A DNA stretch of 58,771 nucleotides from Magnetospirillum sp. WYHS-4 (GCA_039908345.1 JAMOBD010000011.1:1-58771), one strand, 5' to 3'; counted from the stretch's first letter, positions 40,595 to 50,782 are shown. Numbers and translations are program-made. Notes: a model not told the origin generated them from the sequence alone.

Positions 40595-41104
40595 TCAGAG
40601 GGAAGGCTCATCCTCGCCCGCATCGGCGATGGCAACCGACTTGGTCAACTCGAAGAGCCGTTTGCGGATGGCCGGATTGGTGATCTTGTAGTAGGCGCGA
40701 ACCAGTTCCAGGGTCTCGCGCCGGGCCATGGGGTCGGGTTCCAGGGCCTGCTGTACCACGTCGTCGAAACCGGAGGTGCGCCGCTTCTCGGCGTCCTTGA
40801 TGTGGTCCGGCATGTCGTCGAAGAAGAAGGACACGGGCACGTCCAGGATCTTGCTGAACTCCCACAGCCGGCTGGCGCCGACGCGGTTGGCACCGCGCTC
40901 GTACTTCTGGATCTGCTGGAAGGTGAGGCCGACCGCCTCGCCCAGTTTCTCCTGGCTCATCCCCAGCAGGGTGCGACGCAGGCGTACCCGGGAACCGACG
41001 TGCATGTCGATGGGACGCGGCGTCCCGATGGGCTGGCCGTCCTCCCGGATTCCGGGAGCGCGGGACCGCTTCCGTTTGCGGCCAGTCGTCTGAGGTTTCT
41101 TCAT
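40595..41104 (-). CDS. XRE-family transcriptional regulator
   Basis: This 169-residue DNA-binding protein has a Cro/CI-type helix-turn-helix at about 36-90 (VRLRRTLLGMSQEKLGEAVG, TFQQIQKYERGANRVGASRL) and a basic N-terminal tail (KKPQTTGRKRKRSR). The C-terminal helices include the FELTKSV pattern seen in the alphaproteobacterial regulator found beside lnt and metK. ATG at 41104 is preferred over GTG at 41113. It has its own promoter (41165-41193) and terminator. In many relatives metK follows; here the glycan locus does. Confidence 0.9.
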   Translation of the reverse strand: MKKPQTTGRKRKRSRAPGIREDGQPIGTPRPIDMHVGSRVRLRRTLLGMSQEKLGEAVGLTFQQIQKYERGANRVGASRLWEFSKILDVPVSFFFDDMPDHIKDAEKRRTSGFDDVVQQALEPDPMARRETLELVRAYYKITNPAIRKRLFELTKSVAIADAGEDEPSL

Positions 41105-41140
41105 GTTCACCACGATTCACGCTAGAGGTTTCGGAGGGCC

Positions 41141-41157
41141 GCATGAAAAACACATGC
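41141..41157. repeat. inverted repeat in the leader of the XRE gene
   Basis: GCATG and CATGC are separated by AAAAACA. It falls between the predicted -10 box and the start codon, where an autoregulatory operator would sit. Confidence 0.4.
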
Positions 41158-41164
41158 TCAACCC

Positions 41165-41193
41165 ACGATAGGGGCTTGCTTCCTTGCGGTCAA
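41165..41193 (-). promoter_or_regulatory. sigma70-like promoter of the XRE gene
   Basis: On the minus strand TTGACC (41188-41193) and TATCGT (41165-41170) are separated by 17 bases; the ATG is 61 bases downstream of the -10 box. Confidence 0.5.
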
Positions 41194-41246
41194 TATGGGT
41201 TCGCCTTCCGGCCGTATTCAAGGTTGTCCGGTCGCCAAATCGCGCA

Positions 41247-42806
41247 TCAAGATGTCCGCCGCCGGCCCCGCCAAGCCACCAGAAGCCCCAAAGCGCCCCA
41301 GGCCAATGCGAGCAAAGCGGGAATGGCATCCCCGTAGCGGGCGTAGGGCGGAACGTCGGCGGGCGCGTCGGGCAGGGGACCATCGACGATTCCCGTCTCC
41401 GCCAACCCCAGAATCGTCCGCACCCGACCGTAGGCATCGACGATTCCCGAGATGCCGCCGTTGGCCACCCGCACCAGAGGCAGGCCTTCCTCGACGGCGC
41501 GCAGGCGGCTGGCGACGAAATGCTGATAGGGGCCCGAGGACCGGCCGTACCAACTGTCGTTGGTCAGGTTGAGCAGCCAGCGCGGCCGGTCTTCCCGGCT
41601 GGCCACGGCGCCGGGAAAGATCACCTCGTAGCAAATCAGGGGGCTGACGGGCGGCAGGCCGGGAATGCGCAAGGTGGCGATGCCGGGGCCGGCCGAGAAG
41701 TCGCCGCCCGTCCCCTGGGCCAGCTTGCCGATGGGCAACAGCCCGCGCAGGGGCACGTATTCGCCGAAAGGCACCAGATGGGCCTTGTCGTAGGTCGCCA
41801 CCACCTCGCCCTTGCGGTCCAGGGCATGCAGGCTGTTGAAGACCTGTCGCTGCCCGTCCGGGCCGACATCTCCGCGCGGGGCGCCCACCACCACCAGCCC
41901 CCCTTCCGGCGCCGCCAAGCCCACGGCCTTCAAGACGCGGGGCTCGCTGGTCAGGAAGAAGGGCACCATGGTCTCGCCCCAGATCACGTGGGTCGGCTGG
42001 GTCTCGCTCGGATTCCGGCTCAGTTCCACTTGGCGGGCGACGTGATGGCCGCGCAATTCGCGGGCCCATTTTTCCTTCTGCGGGATGTTGGGCTGGACGA
42101 GCCGCAGGCGGACGTCGGGAACCACCGCCGTCCCGGCTTCCGCCAGGCGGAAGGCGCCGGCCACCGTGAGGCCCGCCAGAACCGCCAGGGGGCCGGCGAC
42201 GGCCAGCCAGCCGCGATGGCCGCCCCAGCCCTTGTCGGCCATTACCGCCGGCATGGCGGCGAGCGACACCGTCACCAGCCCCAGGCCGTAGGTGCCGATC
42301 CAGGCCGCCGGCTGCAGAAAGGCGTCGGCGAAGGCCCAGACCGACCCCAGCAGGTTCCAGGGAAAGCCGCTGAAGGCCCAGGAGCGAACCCATTCCATCG
42401 CCGTCCAGGCGGCGGCGAAGACCAGGATGCGGCCCGGCCCCGTGCCCGGCACCAGGCGCAATGCCAGGGCGGCGACGGCCGGAAACAAGGCCTGGACGGC
42501 GGCGAGGCCCAGCACGCCCAGGGGCGCCAGCCATTCGTAGCCGCGGGAATCGTTGAAGAAGGCGATGCCTACCCAGTAAAGCCCTGCGATGAAGAAGCCC
42601 CAGCCCCACCACCAGCCCATATAGAACGCCTGGCGAGGCCGGTCCGCCGCCTCGGCCAACCAGACCAGGCCGACGAAAGAGGGAAGCAAGGCCGGCAGAA
42701 CATAGGTGGGCGGCAGGGCCAAAGCCGCCAAGGCTCCCAGGGCCAAGGCCATTCCCCGCCGCGGCCAGCCGCGCAGTTGCCGGAGTCGCGCCCTCAGAGA
42801 TTCCAT
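41247..42806 (-). CDS. lnt: apolipoprotein N-acyltransferase
   Basis: This 519-residue inner-membrane enzyme adds the third acyl chain to the N-terminal cysteine of lipoproteins. The N-terminal half has about six hydrophobic segments (residues 20-215) and the rest is a periplasmic nitrilase-like domain. The Glu-Lys-Cys triad is visible: E278 in WGETM, K341 in YDKAHLVPFGEY, C392 in ICYEVIFP. A last hydrophobic helix (PALLALAWGALGLLVAW) closes the protein. It starts six bases after the corC-like stop and ends the fur-miaB-phoH-ybeY-corC-lnt run. Confidence 0.95.
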   Translation of the reverse strand: MESLRARLRQLRGWPRRGMALALGALAALALPPTYVLPALLPSFVGLVWLAEAADRPRQAFYMGWWWGWGFFIAGLYWVGIAFFNDSRGYEWLAPLGVLGLAAVQALFPAVAALALRLVPGTGPGRILVFAAAWTAMEWVRSWAFSGFPWNLLGSVWAFADAFLQPAAWIGTYGLGLVTVSLAAMPAVMADKGWGGHRGWLAVAGPLAVLAGLTVAGAFRLAEAGTAVVPDVRLRLVQPNIPQKEKWARELRGHHVARQVELSRNPSETQPTHVIWGETMVPFFLTSEPRVLKAVGLAAPEGGLVVVGAPRGDVGPDGQRQVFNSLHALDRKGEVVATYDKAHLVPFGEYVPLRGLLPIGKLAQGTGGDFSAGPGIATLRIPGLPPVSPLICYEVIFPGAVASREDRPRWLLNLTNDSWYGRSSGPYQHFVASRLRAVEEGLPLVRVANGGISGIVDAYGRVRTILGLAETGIVDGPLPDAPADVPPYARYGDAIPALLALAWGALGLLVAWRGRRRTS

Positions 42807-42812
42807 GACGCC

Positions 42813-43724
42813 TTATTCCTGCCCTTCGTTCCGGGGCGCCGGCAGGCGGATGCGCAGGCGCTTGACCCGGCGGGGGTCGGCGTCCAGCACCTGGAATTCG
42901 AGACCCGAAGGGTGGCTGACCAGTTCGCCCCGGATGGGAACCCGTCCCGCGACCGCGAAGACCAAGCCGCCCAGGGTGTCGATGTCCTGGCGTTCCTCCT
43001 CGGAGAATACGGGCCCGGCCAAGTCCTCCATGGCTTCCAGGGTGACGCGGGCGTCGGCGTCGACGGTGCCATCCGGCCGGCGGGTCCATTGCACCTCGCC
43101 GTCCTCGTCGTGCTCGTCCTCGATCTCGCCGACGATTTCCTCGACCAAGTCCTCGATGGTCACCAGGCCGTCGATGCCGCCGTATTCGTCGACCACCAGC
43201 GCCATGTGGATGCGGCTGACCCGCATTTCCAGCAGCAATTCCAGCACCCGCATGGAAGGCGGCACGAACAGGATGTCGCGCTTGACCTGATCGAGGTCGA
43301 ATTCCTCGTCGCGACCACGCCAAGCCAACAGGTCGCGGATATGGACCATGCCCAGGGCGTCGTCCAGGGTCTCACGATAGATGGGCAGGCGCGAATGCGC
43401 TTCGCGGGTGACGATGGCGACCAATTCGGCCAAGGAGGCCCCGGCCTCCACGGCTACGATGTCGGCGCGCGGAATCATCACGTCCTCGACCGACAGGTTG
43501 CGCAGGTCCAGGATGTTGGCGAGCAGGGAACGTTCGTCCGGGCTGAGAGCCGCCTCGCCTTCCTCCTGGGCCTCGATCAACCCCTCGATGACCTCGAGCG
43601 CCGAGGCTTCGCCGTTGCGCGGCTTGACTAGGCGCTTCAACCAACCGCCCAACGACTTCCCGCCGGAGGGTTTCGGGGGAGCCCCGGCTTCGCGGGGCGC
43701 CGTACTGTCGGATGGGTCGTTCAT
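42813..43724 (-). CDS. CorC/HlyC-family CBS-domain protein
   Basis: This 303-residue protein has the CorC layout: an N-terminal helical part with SPDERSLLANILDLRNLSVEDVMIPRADI, two CBS domains (about 70-195), then the CorC_HlyC domain ending RLRIRLPAP. The family is linked to magnesium or cobalt efflux and to heat-shock proteins in the ybeY operon. No membrane domain is present, as in E. coli CorC (YbeX). The start is fixed by the ATGA overlap with ybeY. Confidence 0.9.
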   Translation of the reverse strand: MNDPSDSTAPREAGAPPKPSGGKSLGGWLKRLVKPRNGEASALEVIEGLIEAQEEGEAALSPDERSLLANILDLRNLSVEDVMIPRADIVAVEAGASLAELVAIVTREAHSRLPIYRETLDDALGMVHIRDLLAWRGRDEEFDLDQVKRDILFVPPSMRVLELLLEMRVSRIHMALVVDEYGGIDGLVTIEDLVEEIVGEIEDEHDEDGEVQWTRRPDGTVDADARVTLEAMEDLAGPVFSEEERQDIDTLGGLVFAVAGRVPIRGELVSHPSGLEFQVLDADPRRVKRLRIRLPAPRNEGQE

Positions 43725-44224
43725 GCGAATCCTTCGGGCTCGCGGTAGGGATCGGGAATGCCGAGGGCCGCCAGGACCCGGCATTCCAGGTCCTCCATGG
43801 CGGCGGCTTCCCTCTCTCCCCTCTCGTGGTCGTGGCCCATGAGATGCAGGATACCATGGACCACCAGATGACTGAAATGGTCGGCGAGCGGCTTGCCTTC
43901 GACTTCGGCCTCGGCGGCAAGCACGCCAAGCGCGATCGCCACGTCGCCCAGCGGCACCGCGGCGCCCTCGGGCAGGTCCTCGCCGTCCCAGGCGGGGAAG
44001 GACAGCACGTTGGTCGGCTTGTCCTGGCCCCGGTAGTCCCGATTCAGCGCACGCACGGCGGTATCGTCCGTGAGCAGCAGCCCGGCCTCGCAGGGGCGGG
44101 CCGGATGGGGGACGGCGGCGAAGGCGGCAAGGGCGGCGCGCCTGGCCAAGGCGTCCGCATCGGGCAGGCGGCGTTCCCAGTCCTCGTTTTCGATCATCAC
44201 GGCCAGGTCGAAAAAGTCAGTCAT
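43721..44224 (-). CDS. ybeY: endoribonuclease YbeY
   Basis: This 167-residue zinc-dependent RNase acts in 16S rRNA 3'-end maturation and ribosome quality control. The metal site HGILHLMGHDH is complete (histidines 123, 127 and 133). The N-terminal LNRDYRGQDKPTNVLSFP is highly conserved. ATG at 44224 overlaps the phoH stop by eight bases, and its stop overlaps the corC start, so all three are translationally coupled. Confidence 0.95.
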   Translation of the reverse strand: MTDFFDLAVMIENEDWERRLPDADALARRAALAAFAAVPHPARPCEAGLLLTDDTAVRALNRDYRGQDKPTNVLSFPAWDGEDLPEGAAVPLGDVAIALGVLAAEAEVEGKPLADHFSHLVVHGILHLMGHDHERGEREAAAMEDLECRVLAALGIPDPYREPEGFA

Positions 44225-45208
44225 CGGAAGATTCGTAGCGGGCGGCGGAACGGCGGTGGCGTTCGACCGAATCGTAAGCCCTGACGATACGGGTTACCAG
44301 CGGATGGCGTACCACGTCGGCATCGGTGAATTCGACAAAGCGCAGGCCTTCCACTCCTTCCAGCACGTCCAGGGCGTCGCGGAGACCGGAGCGGATGCCG
44401 CGCGGCAGGTCGACCTGGCTCAGGTCCCCGGTCACCACCATGCGGGCGTTGTTGCCCAGGCGGGTGAGGAACATCTTCATCTGCACGGCGGTGGTGTTCT
44501 GCGCCTCGTCCAGGATGACGAAGGCGTTCGCCAGGGTACGGCCGCGCATGAAGGCCAGCGGCGCCACCTCGATCTCGTCCAGTTCCATGCGCTTGGCCAC
44601 CTGGCCGTTGGGCATCATGTCGTGCAGGGCGTCGTAGAGAGGCCTGAGATAGGGATCGACCTTCTCGCGCATATCGCCGGGCAGGAAGCCCAACTGCTCC
44701 CCGGCCTCGACCGCCGGGCGGGTTAGAATGATGCGGTCGACCTCGCCCTTCATCAGGAATTCGACCGCCTTGGCAACCGCCAGGTAGGTCTTGCCGGTGC
44801 CGGCCGGGCCCAAGCCGAAGACCATGTCGCAGTCGTCGATGGCCTTCAGGTAAGCTGCTTGGTTGGGCGTGCGGGCCGAGACGCTGCGCTTGCGGGTATG
44901 CACCGTCAGGTCGGCGTCGGCCACCGAGTAGCCGGCGGCCTGGGCCATGCGGACCGCCGCCTCCACTTCCTCGCGGTCAAGGTCCAGACCCTTGCGCAAG
45001 CGGGCATAGAGTCCTTCCAGGACCTGGATGGCATCATCGACGGCGGAAGCGGGCCCGGTCACCGAGAGCCGGTTGCCACGGGACGCGATACTGACGCCCA
45101 GGCGCTGTTCGATCAGGGCCAGGTGGCTGTTGTGGCCGCCGTAAAGCTGCTGCGCCAGGCCGTTGTCGGCGAAGGACAGGCTGGAGGTGCGCGCGGCGGC
45201 GGCCCGTT

Positions 45209-45212
<4 letters not shown>
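44217..45212 (-). CDS. phoH: PhoH-like ATPase (YbeZ)
   Basis: This 331-residue protein has an N-terminal KH-like part ([20 protein letters not shown]) and an ATPase domain with the P-loop [11 protein letters not shown] and Walker [11 protein letters not shown]. It acts with YbeY in RNA metabolism. The best start is TTG at 45212, whose last two bases form part of the miaB stop (TTGA) and which lies behind GGAAAGGGC; another TTG lies at 45218. The much longer frame upstream is only the antisense-free shadow of miaB and should not be annotated. Confidence 0.92.
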
Positions 45213-46558
<1,346 letters not shown>

Positions 46559-46562
46559 GGGA

Positions 46563-46985
46563 TCACTTCTTGGAATCGAGAGGCACACCGTAAAGTTCCA
46601 GGCGGTGACCGATCAGCCGGAACCCGTATTCGCGTGCGATCTTCTCCTGCAGGGACTCGATCTCGGTGCTGGTGAATTCGATCACCTTGCCCGACTGGAT
46701 ATCGATCAGGTGGTCGTGATGTTCCTCGGAGGCCTCCTCGTAGCGCGAGCGGCCGTCGCCGAAGTCGTGGCGAGACAGGATGGCGGCTTCCTCGAGCAGC
46801 CGCACCGTGCGATAGACGGTGGCGATGCTGATCTTGGGATCGCGCTTGACCGAACGGCGGTAGACCTCTTCCACATCCGGATGGTCGTGGGCCTCGGACA
46901 GCACGGCGGCGATGACCCGGCGCTGGCCGGTCATCTTCATACCCTTGTCGAGGCAAAGCTTCTCGATTCGCGACGGCGCCGCCAT
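46563..46985 (-). CDS. fur: Fur-family metal-responsive regulator
   Basis: This 140-residue repressor has a winged-helix N-terminus ([41 protein letters not shown]) and a metal-binding dimerisation domain with [18 protein letters not shown]. It lacks the C-terminal cysteine pairs of classical zinc-structured Fur, as is usual for alphaproteobacterial Fur/Mur. ATG at 46985 follows GGAGGGG. It is the first gene of the operon through lnt; the miaB start is four bases beyond its stop. Confidence 0.92.
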   Translation of the reverse strand: MAAPSRIEKLCLDKGMKMTGQRRVIAAVLSEAHDHPDVEEVYRRSVKRDPKISIATVYRTVRLLEEAAILSRHDFGDGRSRYEEASEEHHDHLIDIQSGKVIEFTSTEIESLQEKIAREYGFRLIGHRLELYGVPLDSKK

Positions 46986-47045
46986 ACCCCCTCCATGCCC
47001 ATGCGGGCAACGATTCGCCGGAGGATGATAGCCCATCGGTCCCGG

Positions 47046-47080
47046 CAAGAAAAGGCGCCGCCGTCGTCGGACGGCGCCTT
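47046..47080 (-). terminator. rho-independent terminator of mucR
   Basis: AAGGCGCCG and CGGCGCCTT (47052-47060 and 47072-47080) form a nine-pair stem, followed on the minus strand by TTTTCTTG. It lies 12 bases beyond the mucR stop. Confidence 0.85.
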
Positions 47081-47091
47081 GGCGGCCGGCC

Positions 47092-47487
47092 CTAGCGCCG
47101 GCCTTTGGTGCCGAGGCCGATCTTCTTGGCCAGTTCGCTGCGGCGTTCCGCGTAGTTGGGCGCCACCATCGGGTAGTCGGACCCCAGGCCCCAACGTTCC
47201 CGGTACTCCTCGGGCGTCATGTTGTAGGCAGTCATCAGATGCCGCTTCAGCATCTTCAGCTTCTTGCCGTCTTCCAGGCAGATCAGGTAGTCGGGAAAGA
47301 TGGAGCGCTTGACCGGCACGGCGGGCTTCGGCCGTTCCGGTTCGGCGGCCGTTGTGCCGACCTCGGTCAACGTCCTATATACGGACTGGATGAGCTGCGG
47401 CACGTCGGCCGGCTGGACGTTGTTGTTGCTCAGGTGGGCGGAAACAATCTCGGTGGTCAATTCGAGGAGTTCGATCTTGTCGGTCAT
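47092..47487 (-). CDS. mucR: MucR/Ros-type zinc-finger regulator
   Basis: This 131-residue transcription regulator belongs to the Ros/MucR family, which controls exopolysaccharide, motility and virulence genes in alphaproteobacteria by binding AT-rich DNA. The conserved core is SIFPDYLICLEDGKKLKMLK, RHLMTAYNMTPEEYRERWGL, and APNYAERRSELAKKIGLG. The finger has one cysteine and histidines rather than two cysteines, as in many MucR proteins. ATG at 47487; promoter at 47519-47547. It is a good candidate regulator of the glycan locus 7 kb away. Confidence 0.93.
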   Translation of the reverse strand: MTDKIELLELTTEIVSAHLSNNNVQPADVPQLIQSVYRTLTEVGTTAAEPERPKPAVPVKRSIFPDYLICLEDGKKLKMLKRHLMTAYNMTPEEYRERWGLGSDYPMVAPNYAERRSELAKKIGLGTKGRR

Positions 47488-47518
47488 TTCTTCTATCCCT
47501 GGGATGGAGGGTGCCGAC

Positions 47519-47547
47519 CTTATAAGTAGAAAGTTTGGGCAAGGCAA
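47519..47547 (-). promoter_or_regulatory. sigma70-like promoter of mucR
   Basis: On the minus strand TTGCCT (47542-47547) and TATAAG (47519-47524) are 17 bases apart, with a predicted leader of about 25 bases before the ATG at 47487. Confidence 0.55.
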
Positions 47548-47555
47548 GAAGTTCG

Positions 47556-47834
47556 ATGGATGATACCAACAATAAGGCCGGCGATGGTGCGAGAGACTTC
47601 TTCCTGGACATCACCGGGGAGGTCTGTCCATTGACTTTCGTGCGCACCAAGCTGTTGCTGGAAAAGATGGTTCCCGGCCAAACCGCCGAGATACACCTGA
47701 AGGGCAAGGAACCTTTGCTCAACGTGCCCCGTTCGGTGAAGGACCACGGCCACGAGGTGATGTCCCTCGCCCCGCTCGACGGCGGTGCCGAGGTGCCGGA
47801 TACCGTGCACCGCCTGGTCATCCGCAAGACGTGA
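47556..47834 (+). CDS. TusA-like sulfur-carrier protein
   Basis: This 92-residue protein of the TusA/SirA family has the active-site region ITGEVCPLTFVRTKLLLEKM, with the sulfur-carrying cysteine in CPLTFVRTK. The family relays persulfide sulfur for tRNA thiolation or cofactor synthesis. ATG at 47556, divergent from mucR and sharing its 68-base spacer. Its last 17 bases overlap the end of rimI on the other strand. Whether it is true TusA or a paralogue cannot be told from the sequence. Confidence 0.85.
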   Translation: MDDTNNKAGDGARDFFLDITGEVCPLTFVRTKLLLEKMVPGQTAEIHLKGKEPLLNVPRSVKDHGHEVMSLAPLDGGAEVPDTVHRLVIRKT

Positions 47835-48252
47835 CCAGGACCAGGGCATCGACCGCCGGGCCGCCGGGACGGGCGTAGTAGCCCTTGCGCCGGCCCGCCT
47901 CCCGAAAGCCCAGCGATTCGTAGAGAACACGGGCGGCGGGATTGTCGGCGGCGACTTCCAGGAACATCGTCGCGGCGCCTCGCCTCGCCGCTTCCGCCCG
48001 GGCCGCCTCCACCAGGGTCCGGCCGAGGCCTGCCCGTCTTCGTTCCGGCAGGACGGCCAAGGTGATGATTTCCGCCTCGTCAGCCGCTTGGCGGCAGAGG
48101 ATGAAGCCTCCGTCGGCAGCCAGAAGGGCGAAGGCGCCGGGCATGGCCAGCAAGTCGCGAAAGGCCGACTCCGGCCAGCCGTCGGAGAAACAGGGGGCGT
48201 GCAGCGCCGCCAGCAGAGCGGCATGGGCCAAGCCGGCTGGTTGGACGTTCAT
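47818..48252 (-). CDS. rimI: ribosomal protein S18 alanine N-acetyltransferase
   Basis: This 144-residue GNAT enzyme has the acetyl-CoA loop LPERRRAGLGRTLVEAA and the motif FLEVAADNPAARVLYESLGFREAGRRKGYY, typical of RimI. Its partnership with tsaB immediately upstream (ATGA overlap) is the common bacterial arrangement. It acetylates the N-terminal alanine of S18. Confidence 0.9.
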   Translation of the reverse strand: MNVQPAGLAHAALLAALHAPCFSDGWPESAFRDLLAMPGAFALLAADGGFILCRQAADEAEIITLAVLPERRRAGLGRTLVEAARAEAARRGAATMFLEVAADNPAARVLYESLGFREAGRRKGYYARPGGPAVDALVLVTSCG

Positions 48253-48905
48253 GGGGCGGGCGGCATAGAGACGTCGGGCGGCCGCAAATAGAGCGGAGCG
48301 GGAGGCGGAGCGGTCGCGCCCGGCCGCCAGCGGGCCGCCGCCAGCGCGGCGACGATGGCCGCGTCGGGTTCGCCGGGAACCGCGAGGAATACGGCTTCAG
48401 GGTACAAGGACCGGACGCGTTCCGCCGCGTCTCCCGCCACCCGCAAGGGGCCCGGAGGAAGATGGGCCGGCAGGTTCTCGGGCGGCACGGCCATGGGCTC
48501 GGACAGGGGCGAGCCGTCGGCGGCGAAGACCTGGACGTAGAGATCGGCGCGTTTGGTCTCCAGCGCCACCAGCAGGGGCGAGGCTCCAAGTCCGGCGGCG
48601 GCGGCCACCGCCTCCAGGGTACCGATTCCGAGGCAAGGCCGATTCGCAGCCAGCGCCATACCGCGCGCCGTCGCCAGGCCGATGCGCAGGCCGGTGAAGG
48701 CGCCGGGCCCTACCGTGACCGCCAGCAGGTCGATGTCGGGCCAGTCGATCCCGGCTTCCGCCAGAACGGCCAGGATCATGGGCACCAGGGCTTCGGACTG
48801 GCCGCGCGGCATGGATTCGAAGCGCCGCGACAGAATCCGGCCATCGCGCCAGAGGGCGGCGGAACAGGCTGTGGTGGCGGTGTCGAAGGCAAGTACGGTC
48901 GTCAT
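48249..48905 (-). CDS. tsaB: tRNA t6A37 biosynthesis protein TsaB
   Basis: This 218-residue ASKHA-fold protein starts MTTVLAFDTATTACSAALW and has VTVGPGAFTGLRIGLATARGMALA, the TsaB signature. It supports TsaD in making threonylcarbamoyladenosine in tRNA. The ATG at 48905 is chosen; one at 48917 is also possible. Its stop overlaps the rimI start. Confidence 0.92.
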   Translation of the reverse strand: MTTVLAFDTATTACSAALWRDGRILSRRFESMPRGQSEALVPMILAVLAEAGIDWPDIDLLAVTVGPGAFTGLRIGLATARGMALAANRPCLGIGTLEAVAAAAGLGASPLLVALETKRADLYVQVFAADGSPLSEPMAVPPENLPAHLPPGPLRVAGDAAERVRSLYPEAVFLAVPGEPDAAIVAALAAARWRPGATAPPPAPLYLRPPDVSMPPAP

Positions 48906-48946
48906 GAGAGATTCCATTTCGGCGGCCCATCCTTATACTGCCCTTC

Positions 48947-49507
48947 ATGCCGCTTGTCGAAATCACTCCCGCGAGCCACGGCGTCCTGTTGGACATCGCC
49001 TATGCCAGGCCGGACAATTTTACCGGCCGGGCGGTCTACGGGCGCGCCGCCTGCTACCTGAACCCGGCCGCCGTGCCTCTGCTCGGCGAAGCCGTCCGTC
49101 TGGCCGCCGTGCAGGGGCTGCGCATCCGGATCTTCGATGCCTTCCGGCCGGCCGAGGCGCAGTGGGTACTGTGGAACCACTGTCCCGACCCCGACTTCCT
49201 CGCCGACCCGCGCCGGGGTTCGCCCCATTCGCGGGGCGCCGCCGTCGACCTGACCCTGGTGGACGCCGAAGGACGCGACCTGCCCATGGGCACGCCCTTC
49301 GATCTCTTTTCCTCGCTGTCCCACCATGGCAACGGGGACATCCCCATGGAGGCCCAGCGCAACCGCCTTCTGCTGATGGGCCTGATGACGACGGCGGGCT
49401 GGGATTTCTACCGGAAGGAATGGTGGCATTACCAGATGTTCGATAGCCGGCGTTTCCCGGTTCTGTCCGACAGCGTCCTGCCCGAACCCATGATGCCGCG
49501 GCCATGA
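48947..49507 (+). CDS. D-alanyl-D-alanine dipeptidase (VanX/DdpX type)
   Basis: This 186-residue zinc metallopeptidase has the VanX signature: R67 in DAFRPAEAQ, the zinc ligands H94 and D101 in SPHSRGAAVD, E158 as the catalytic base and H161 as the third ligand in KEWWHY. Chromosomal members recycle D-Ala-D-Ala from peptidoglycan. No signal peptide is evident. ATG at 48947; the stop overlaps the start of the transporter gene. Confidence 0.92.
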   Translation: MPLVEITPASHGVLLDIAYARPDNFTGRAVYGRAACYLNPAAVPLLGEAVRLAAVQGLRIRIFDAFRPAEAQWVLWNHCPDPDFLADPRRGSPHSRGAAVDLTLVDAEGRDLPMGTPFDLFSSLSHHGNGDIPMEAQRNRLLLMGLMTTAGWDFYRKEWWHYQMFDSRRFPVLSDSVLPEPMMPRP

Positions 49508-50727
49508 TCCCGGCGGTCTTCCTCCTCGTCTACCTGGGAATGGCCCTGGGCCGGGTGCCGGGGCTGAAGATCGACCGCACGGGAATCGCCTTGTTCGGCG
49601 TCGCCCTGCTGATGGCGGCGGGAGAGGTCGACGTGGCGGGCATCGGCCGGGCGGTGGACGGTCCGACCCTGGTTCTGCTTTTCGCCCTGATGATCCTGTC
49701 GTCCCAGTTCGCCGGGTCCGGGTTCTATGACCTTTGCGCGCGCCGCATCACCCTGGCGCGTGCCAGCCCTACGGCCCTGCTGGGCCTCACCGTCGCCATC
49801 GCCGGCGGCCTGTCGGCCCTGCTGGCCAACGATATCGTCGTCTTCGCCATGACGCCCCTGCTCTGCCGCGGCCTGGCGGCGCGCGGCCTCGATCCGCGGC
49901 CTTTCCTGGTCGGGTTGGCGGGGGGCAGCAACGCCGGCTCGGCGGCGACCGTCATCGGCAATCCCCAGAACATCCTGATCGGCCAGGTGGGAGGCCTGGA
50001 TTTCTGGAAATTCCTGGCCGTCTGCGGCGTTCCGGCCCTGCTCGCCATGGGGCTGGTGTTCGTTGCCGTGCGCCTGGCCTGGCGCGAGGCGCTGGCGGCC
50101 CCGGCCATCCAGCCCGACCCGGCCGGGCCGATACCCCTGAACCGCTGGCAGACCGCCAAGGGGGTGATCGCCACCTTGCTGCTGATCGCCCTCTTCACCA
50201 CCCCCCTGCCCCGCGAAGTGGGAGCGTTGGCGCTGGCCGCCCTGCTGCTCGCCAGCCGCCGCATGGCCAGCCGCGACATGATCGGGGCCGTGGATTGGCA
50301 CCTGCTTCTGCTCTTCGCCTGCCTGTTCACCGTGACCGCCGCGTTCGCGGACACCGGCCTCGCCCAGCAAGGCATGGATTGGCTGCGCGCCCACGGCCTA
50401 TTGCCAGGCAGCTTGGCCGTCATGGCGCCCCTGGCGCTGGTCCTGAGCAACGGCATCGGCAACGTACCGGCGGTGATTCTCATCCTTGCCGTCTGGCCGG
50501 ACGCGCCGGAGGGGACGCTTTACGGCCTCGCCCTGTTGTCGACCCTGGCCGGCAATCTCCTGCTGGTCGGCAGCCTGGCCAATCTGATCGTCGCCGAACG
50601 GGCCCAGGCGTCTGGTGTCGCACTGAGCTTCGCCGACTTCGCCCGTGCGGGGGTGCCGATGACGCTGGCCTCCCTGGCGTTGGCCGCTCTTTGGCTGGGT
50701 CTTGGCGGCTGGATGCCATTCTTTTGA
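49504..50727 (+). CDS. ArsB/NhaD-superfamily ion transporter
   Basis: This 407-residue inner-membrane protein has about eleven hydrophobic segments. The paired conserved hairpins are LLANDIVVFAMTPLL with GGSNAGSAATVIGNPQNILIG, and ALVLSNGIGNVPAVILIL with LAGNLLLVGSLANLIVAE. This is the inverted repeat of ArsB/NhaD and SLC13-like carriers. The substrate (anion, arsenite or sodium/proton) cannot be told. ATG at 49504 overlaps the dipeptidase stop, so the two are coupled. Confidence 0.87.
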   Translation: MIPAVFLLVYLGMALGRVPGLKIDRTGIALFGVALLMAAGEVDVAGIGRAVDGPTLVLLFALMILSSQFAGSGFYDLCARRITLARASPTALLGLTVAIAGGLSALLANDIVVFAMTPLLCRGLAARGLDPRPFLVGLAGGSNAGSAATVIGNPQNILIGQVGGLDFWKFLAVCGVPALLAMGLVFVAVRLAWREALAAPAIQPDPAGPIPLNRWQTAKGVIATLLLIALFTTPLPREVGALALAALLLASRRMASRDMIGAVDWHLLLLFACLFTVTAAFADTGLAQQGMDWLRAHGLLPGSLAVMAPLALVLSNGIGNVPAVILILAVWPDAPEGTLYGLALLSTLAGNLLLVGSLANLIVAERAQASGVALSFADFARAGVPMTLASLALAALWLGLGGWMPFF

Positions 50728-50744
50728 CGAATCTTGAATTTTTT

Positions 50745-50782
50745 CAATGCGGCCACGGCTCGGCTTTCCTACAATGCGGCCA
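50745..50782 (+). repeat. 11-base direct repeat upstream of glgB
   Basis: CAATGCGGCCA occurs at 50745-50755 and 50772-50782, 27 bases apart, in the 100-base spacer before glgB. It could be a tandem regulator-binding site; no convincing -10 box was found beside it. Confidence 0.4.
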
